Part shown: one piece after another, positions 14,490 to 15,907 of the stretch
Layout of the letters: each line of letters opens with the position of its first letter
Numbering within the stretch: position 1 is the stretch's first letter
Assembly: GCA_046727435.1 (NCBI GenBank)
Contig: JBKPCR010000352.1
Location: forward strand, 1 to 15,907
DNA: 15,907 nucleotides
Direction of reading: 5' to 3'
DNA from: CAVPRW01 sp046727435 [NCBI: bacterium]
GTDB lineage: Bacteria > Tectomicrobia > Entotheonellia > J063
The notes under the pieces: generated by a model
Databases searched by the model: none
What the model was told of the DNA's origin: nothing
The model's input: the letters and a program-made list of their open reading frames with translations, nothing else
Translations under genes and position numbers: made by a program

Positions 14490-15446
14490 ATGGCAGGTAC
14501 ACTCTTGGGAACTGGTAAGTACACGTATGAACCAGCCGAAGGCTGGGGGAAACTGCCGGATGGCTGGCGCTATGTCGAGGTGGCAGGAGTTGACGTCGAC
14601 TCGAAAGATAACGTCTATCTGATCACACGCGGTGAGCATCCGGTCATCGTCTTCGATCGTGAGGGAAATTTTCTGCGGTCATGGGGCGAGGGATTGTTCA
14701 GCCGCCGCACTCACGCCATTCACCTTGGTCCCGACGATTCCGTCTACTGTACCGATGATGGCGATCATACCATTCGCAAATTTACCCCGGAGGGCAAACT
14801 CCTGCTGACGATCGGCAACCCCAATCAACCATCCAAACGCTTCAGCGGCCTACCTTTCAACCGCCCAACCCATGTCGCACTGTCGCCATTCACCAACGAC
14901 ATCTACGTCTCCGACGGCTATAACAATGCGCGGGTACATAAATACTCGCCGGATGGCCGTCTGCTCTTCTCCTGGGGTGAGCCAGGCATTGGGCCGGGAC
15001 AGTTCTTTATCCCACATAATATTGCGGCCGACGCGCAAGACCGGGTGTATGTCGCCGACCGTGAGAATCACCGCATCCAGGTCTTCGACTCCAAAGGCAA
15101 ATTCCTCACTATGTGGAATAATATCTATCGCCCCTGCGGCCTCCACATGAGCCGCGGCAGTAACCAACTCCTCTACATCGGCGAACTCTCCGCTCCTATC
15201 GGCTATAAAGATGCGCCAAGCCTAGGCCATCGCGTCGACATCATGAACCTTGATGGCCAGATGCTCTGTCAATTCGGCGATCCGTATGAGGGTGAGGGGC
15301 CAGGGCAATTGATCGGCCCACACGGCGTCTGCACGGACTCGCGAGGAGACATCTACGTCGGCGAGGTGTCATACACCGTCCGTGGCTCGCATGAGAATCC
15401 GCCGCGGGAAATGCGCAGTTTTCAAAAATTTATCCGCACGGAATAG
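14490..15446 (+). CDS. NHL-repeat six-bladed beta-propeller protein
   Basis: 318 residues from ATG 14490 with a strong AAGGAGGGG site (14476-14484). Repeats of the NHL form are clear: VDVDSKDNVYLITRGEHPVI, LGPDDSVYCTDDGDHTIRKF, LSPFTNDIYVSDGYNNARVH, AADAQDRVYVADRENHRIQV and a last one near TDSRGDIYVGEVSYT. Each pairs a D.nvYv.D turn with a strand ending in F..G. The fold resembles peptidyl-alpha-hydroxyglycine alpha-amidating lyases and related propellers, but the bacterial members are mostly uncharacterised and I do not assign a reaction. No signal peptide is visible, suggesting a cytoplasmic protein. Frame, codons and conserved aromatics are intact, unlike in the mobile genes to the left. 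It ends with TAG, and convergent ureE follows. Confidence 0.88.
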   Translation: MAGTLLGTGKYTYEPAEGWGKLPDGWRYVEVAGVDVDSKDNVYLITRGEHPVIVFDREGNFLRSWGEGLFSRRTHAIHLGPDDSVYCTDDGDHTIRKFTPEGKLLLTIGNPNQPSKRFSGLPFNRPTHVALSPFTNDIYVSDGYNNARVHKYSPDGRLLFSWGEPGIGPGQFFIPHNIAADAQDRVYVADRENHRIQVFDSKGKFLTMWNNIYRPCGLHMSRGSNQLLYIGELSAPIGYKDAPSLGHRVDIMNLDGQMLCQFGDPYEGEGPGQLIGPHGVCTDSRGDIYVGEVSYTVRGSHENPPREMRSFQKFIRTE

Positions 15447-15492
15447 AACCGGTGAGCACTCAAGGAGGGCCGTCGGAACGACAACGCCCCCG

Positions 15493-15906
15493 CTACTGAG
15501 ATGAGGTATGACCATGCCCTGACGTGGCGCCGATAGGAGTGAAGGGGAATTGTGCCCGTTCGACGGGAATCCCCTGTTGGCGTAAATAGGACGCCAACGC
15601 AGGCTCGTAGAGTGTTTTAAGGCCGTCGTCGGTGATCTCCAAGGCCAGGTGTCGATTACCAACCTGGTAGGCGACGAATGCTGTCTCCTGGAGCGTTCGT
15701 GGCCTGATCAGCAGAACATCTTCGGGAGCCAGATGGACCTCGATCCATCCTTCCTCGATCGGGAGTAGATCGCCCGCGCTCAGCCGTGTGCCTGTCGGCA
15801 GGGCGAGGGCGACCTCTTTGCCTGTAGCGGTCTGGAGCTTCTGACGGCTCTTCTGTCGCGCGTCCCAGGTGAGGAAGACACAGTCTACGATTGGGCGATC
15901 ACCCGG
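15493..15906 (-). CDS. ureE: Urease accessory protein UreE (5' end outside the window)
   Basis: The minus strand is open from the window edge to TAG 15495-15493, giving 137 residues. It has the UreE layout: N-terminal barrel (CVFLTWDARQKSRQK, GKEVALALPTGTRLSAGDLL) and the C-terminal metal-binding domain with the signature YQVGNRHLALEI, then LRQQGIPVERAQFPFTP and a short HGH tail. UreE delivers nickel to the urease apoenzyme together with UreF, UreG and UreD. The conserved His of GNRH and the terminal HGH are present, but there is no long poly-His tail. Only a few N-terminal residues should be missing, since family members are about 150 residues. Other urease genes would lie to the right. Confidence 0.88.
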   Translation of the reverse strand, partial: PGDRPIVDCVFLTWDARQKSRQKLQTATGKEVALALPTGTRLSAGDLLPIEEGWIEVHLAPEDVLLIRPRTLQETAFVAYQVGNRHLALEITDDGLKTLYEPALASYLRQQGIPVERAQFPFTPIGATSGHGHTSSQ

Positions 15907-15907
15907 C

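Noticed and set aside
1-15907. Wholesale reassignment of UAG to tyrosine in this genome
   Set aside because: TAG also ends the helicase, NHL-repeat and ureE genes at plausible family lengths, and other Tyr losses to Asp and Ser are better explained by mutation. Low-level suppression is not excluded.
1-15907. CRISPR arrays, tRNA or rRNA genes
   Set aside because: I saw no regularly spaced direct repeats and no tRNA or rRNA signatures on either strand.

Overview
The window looks like accessory DNA of an uncultured, fairly GC-rich bacterium. I cannot name the lineage from the sequence. Only the right end looks like stable chromosome: an NHL-repeat protein gene and, convergent to it, a partial urease accessory gene (ureE). 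The rest is an integron gene-cassette array with no integrase in view (a CALIN-type array), preceded by a stack of decayed mobile elements and cut off on its right by a decayed transposase.

Layout. (1) 1-3041 is the 3' part of a group II intron whose reverse transcriptase (RT) gene is split by a ~2-kb element encoding a large serine recombinase. The RT motif GTPQGGVI ends at the left edge of the element and GGVISPLLANI resumes at its right edge. A 5-bp core (GTAAT) and 22-bp imperfect inverted arms lie at the two ends. (2) 3133-4311 is a dead IS91-type HUH transposase. (3) 4540-13088 carries six attC-like sites, all oriented for + strand cassettes. The cassettes hold a minus-strand hypothetical gene plus an antitoxin/Doc toxin pair, a small acidic protein, an ORF-less group II intron plus a SAM methyltransferase, a phospholipase D-helicase defence-type gene, an AbiJ-like nuclease gene, and the first codons of a seventh gene. 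(4) 13146-14251 is a truncated, frameshifted, amber-interrupted DDE-type transposase that ends that seventh gene. (5) 14360-15907 holds a promoter, the NHL-repeat gene and ureE.

Three patterns deserve attention. First, two ~99-bp MITE-like elements with identical 16-bp terminal inverted repeats sit in two different attC sites at exactly the same place, 7 nt after R'', each with its own 4-bp target duplication. This looks like attC-targeted insertion. Second, the recombinase element interrupts the most conserved motif of a group II intron RT, which would make RT genes its attachment site. Third, all four in-frame stop codons inside the mobile genes are TAG and fall where the families have tyrosine. 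Several further oddities (Tyr to Asp or Ser, Phe to Cys) are explained by the same T:A to G:C change. That suggests a biased mutational spectrum acting on unselected DNA, or less likely UAG read as Tyr. Apparently normal genes here also end in TAG, which argues against full reassignment.

The cassettes read as a stress or phage-defence collection (toxin-antitoxin, helicase-nuclease, Abi-like nuclease, methyltransferase). The two largest are broken: the helicase by an internal deletion and the nuclease by a frameshift. The array looks old and partly dead. Family assignments come from recognised motifs; no database search was possible.
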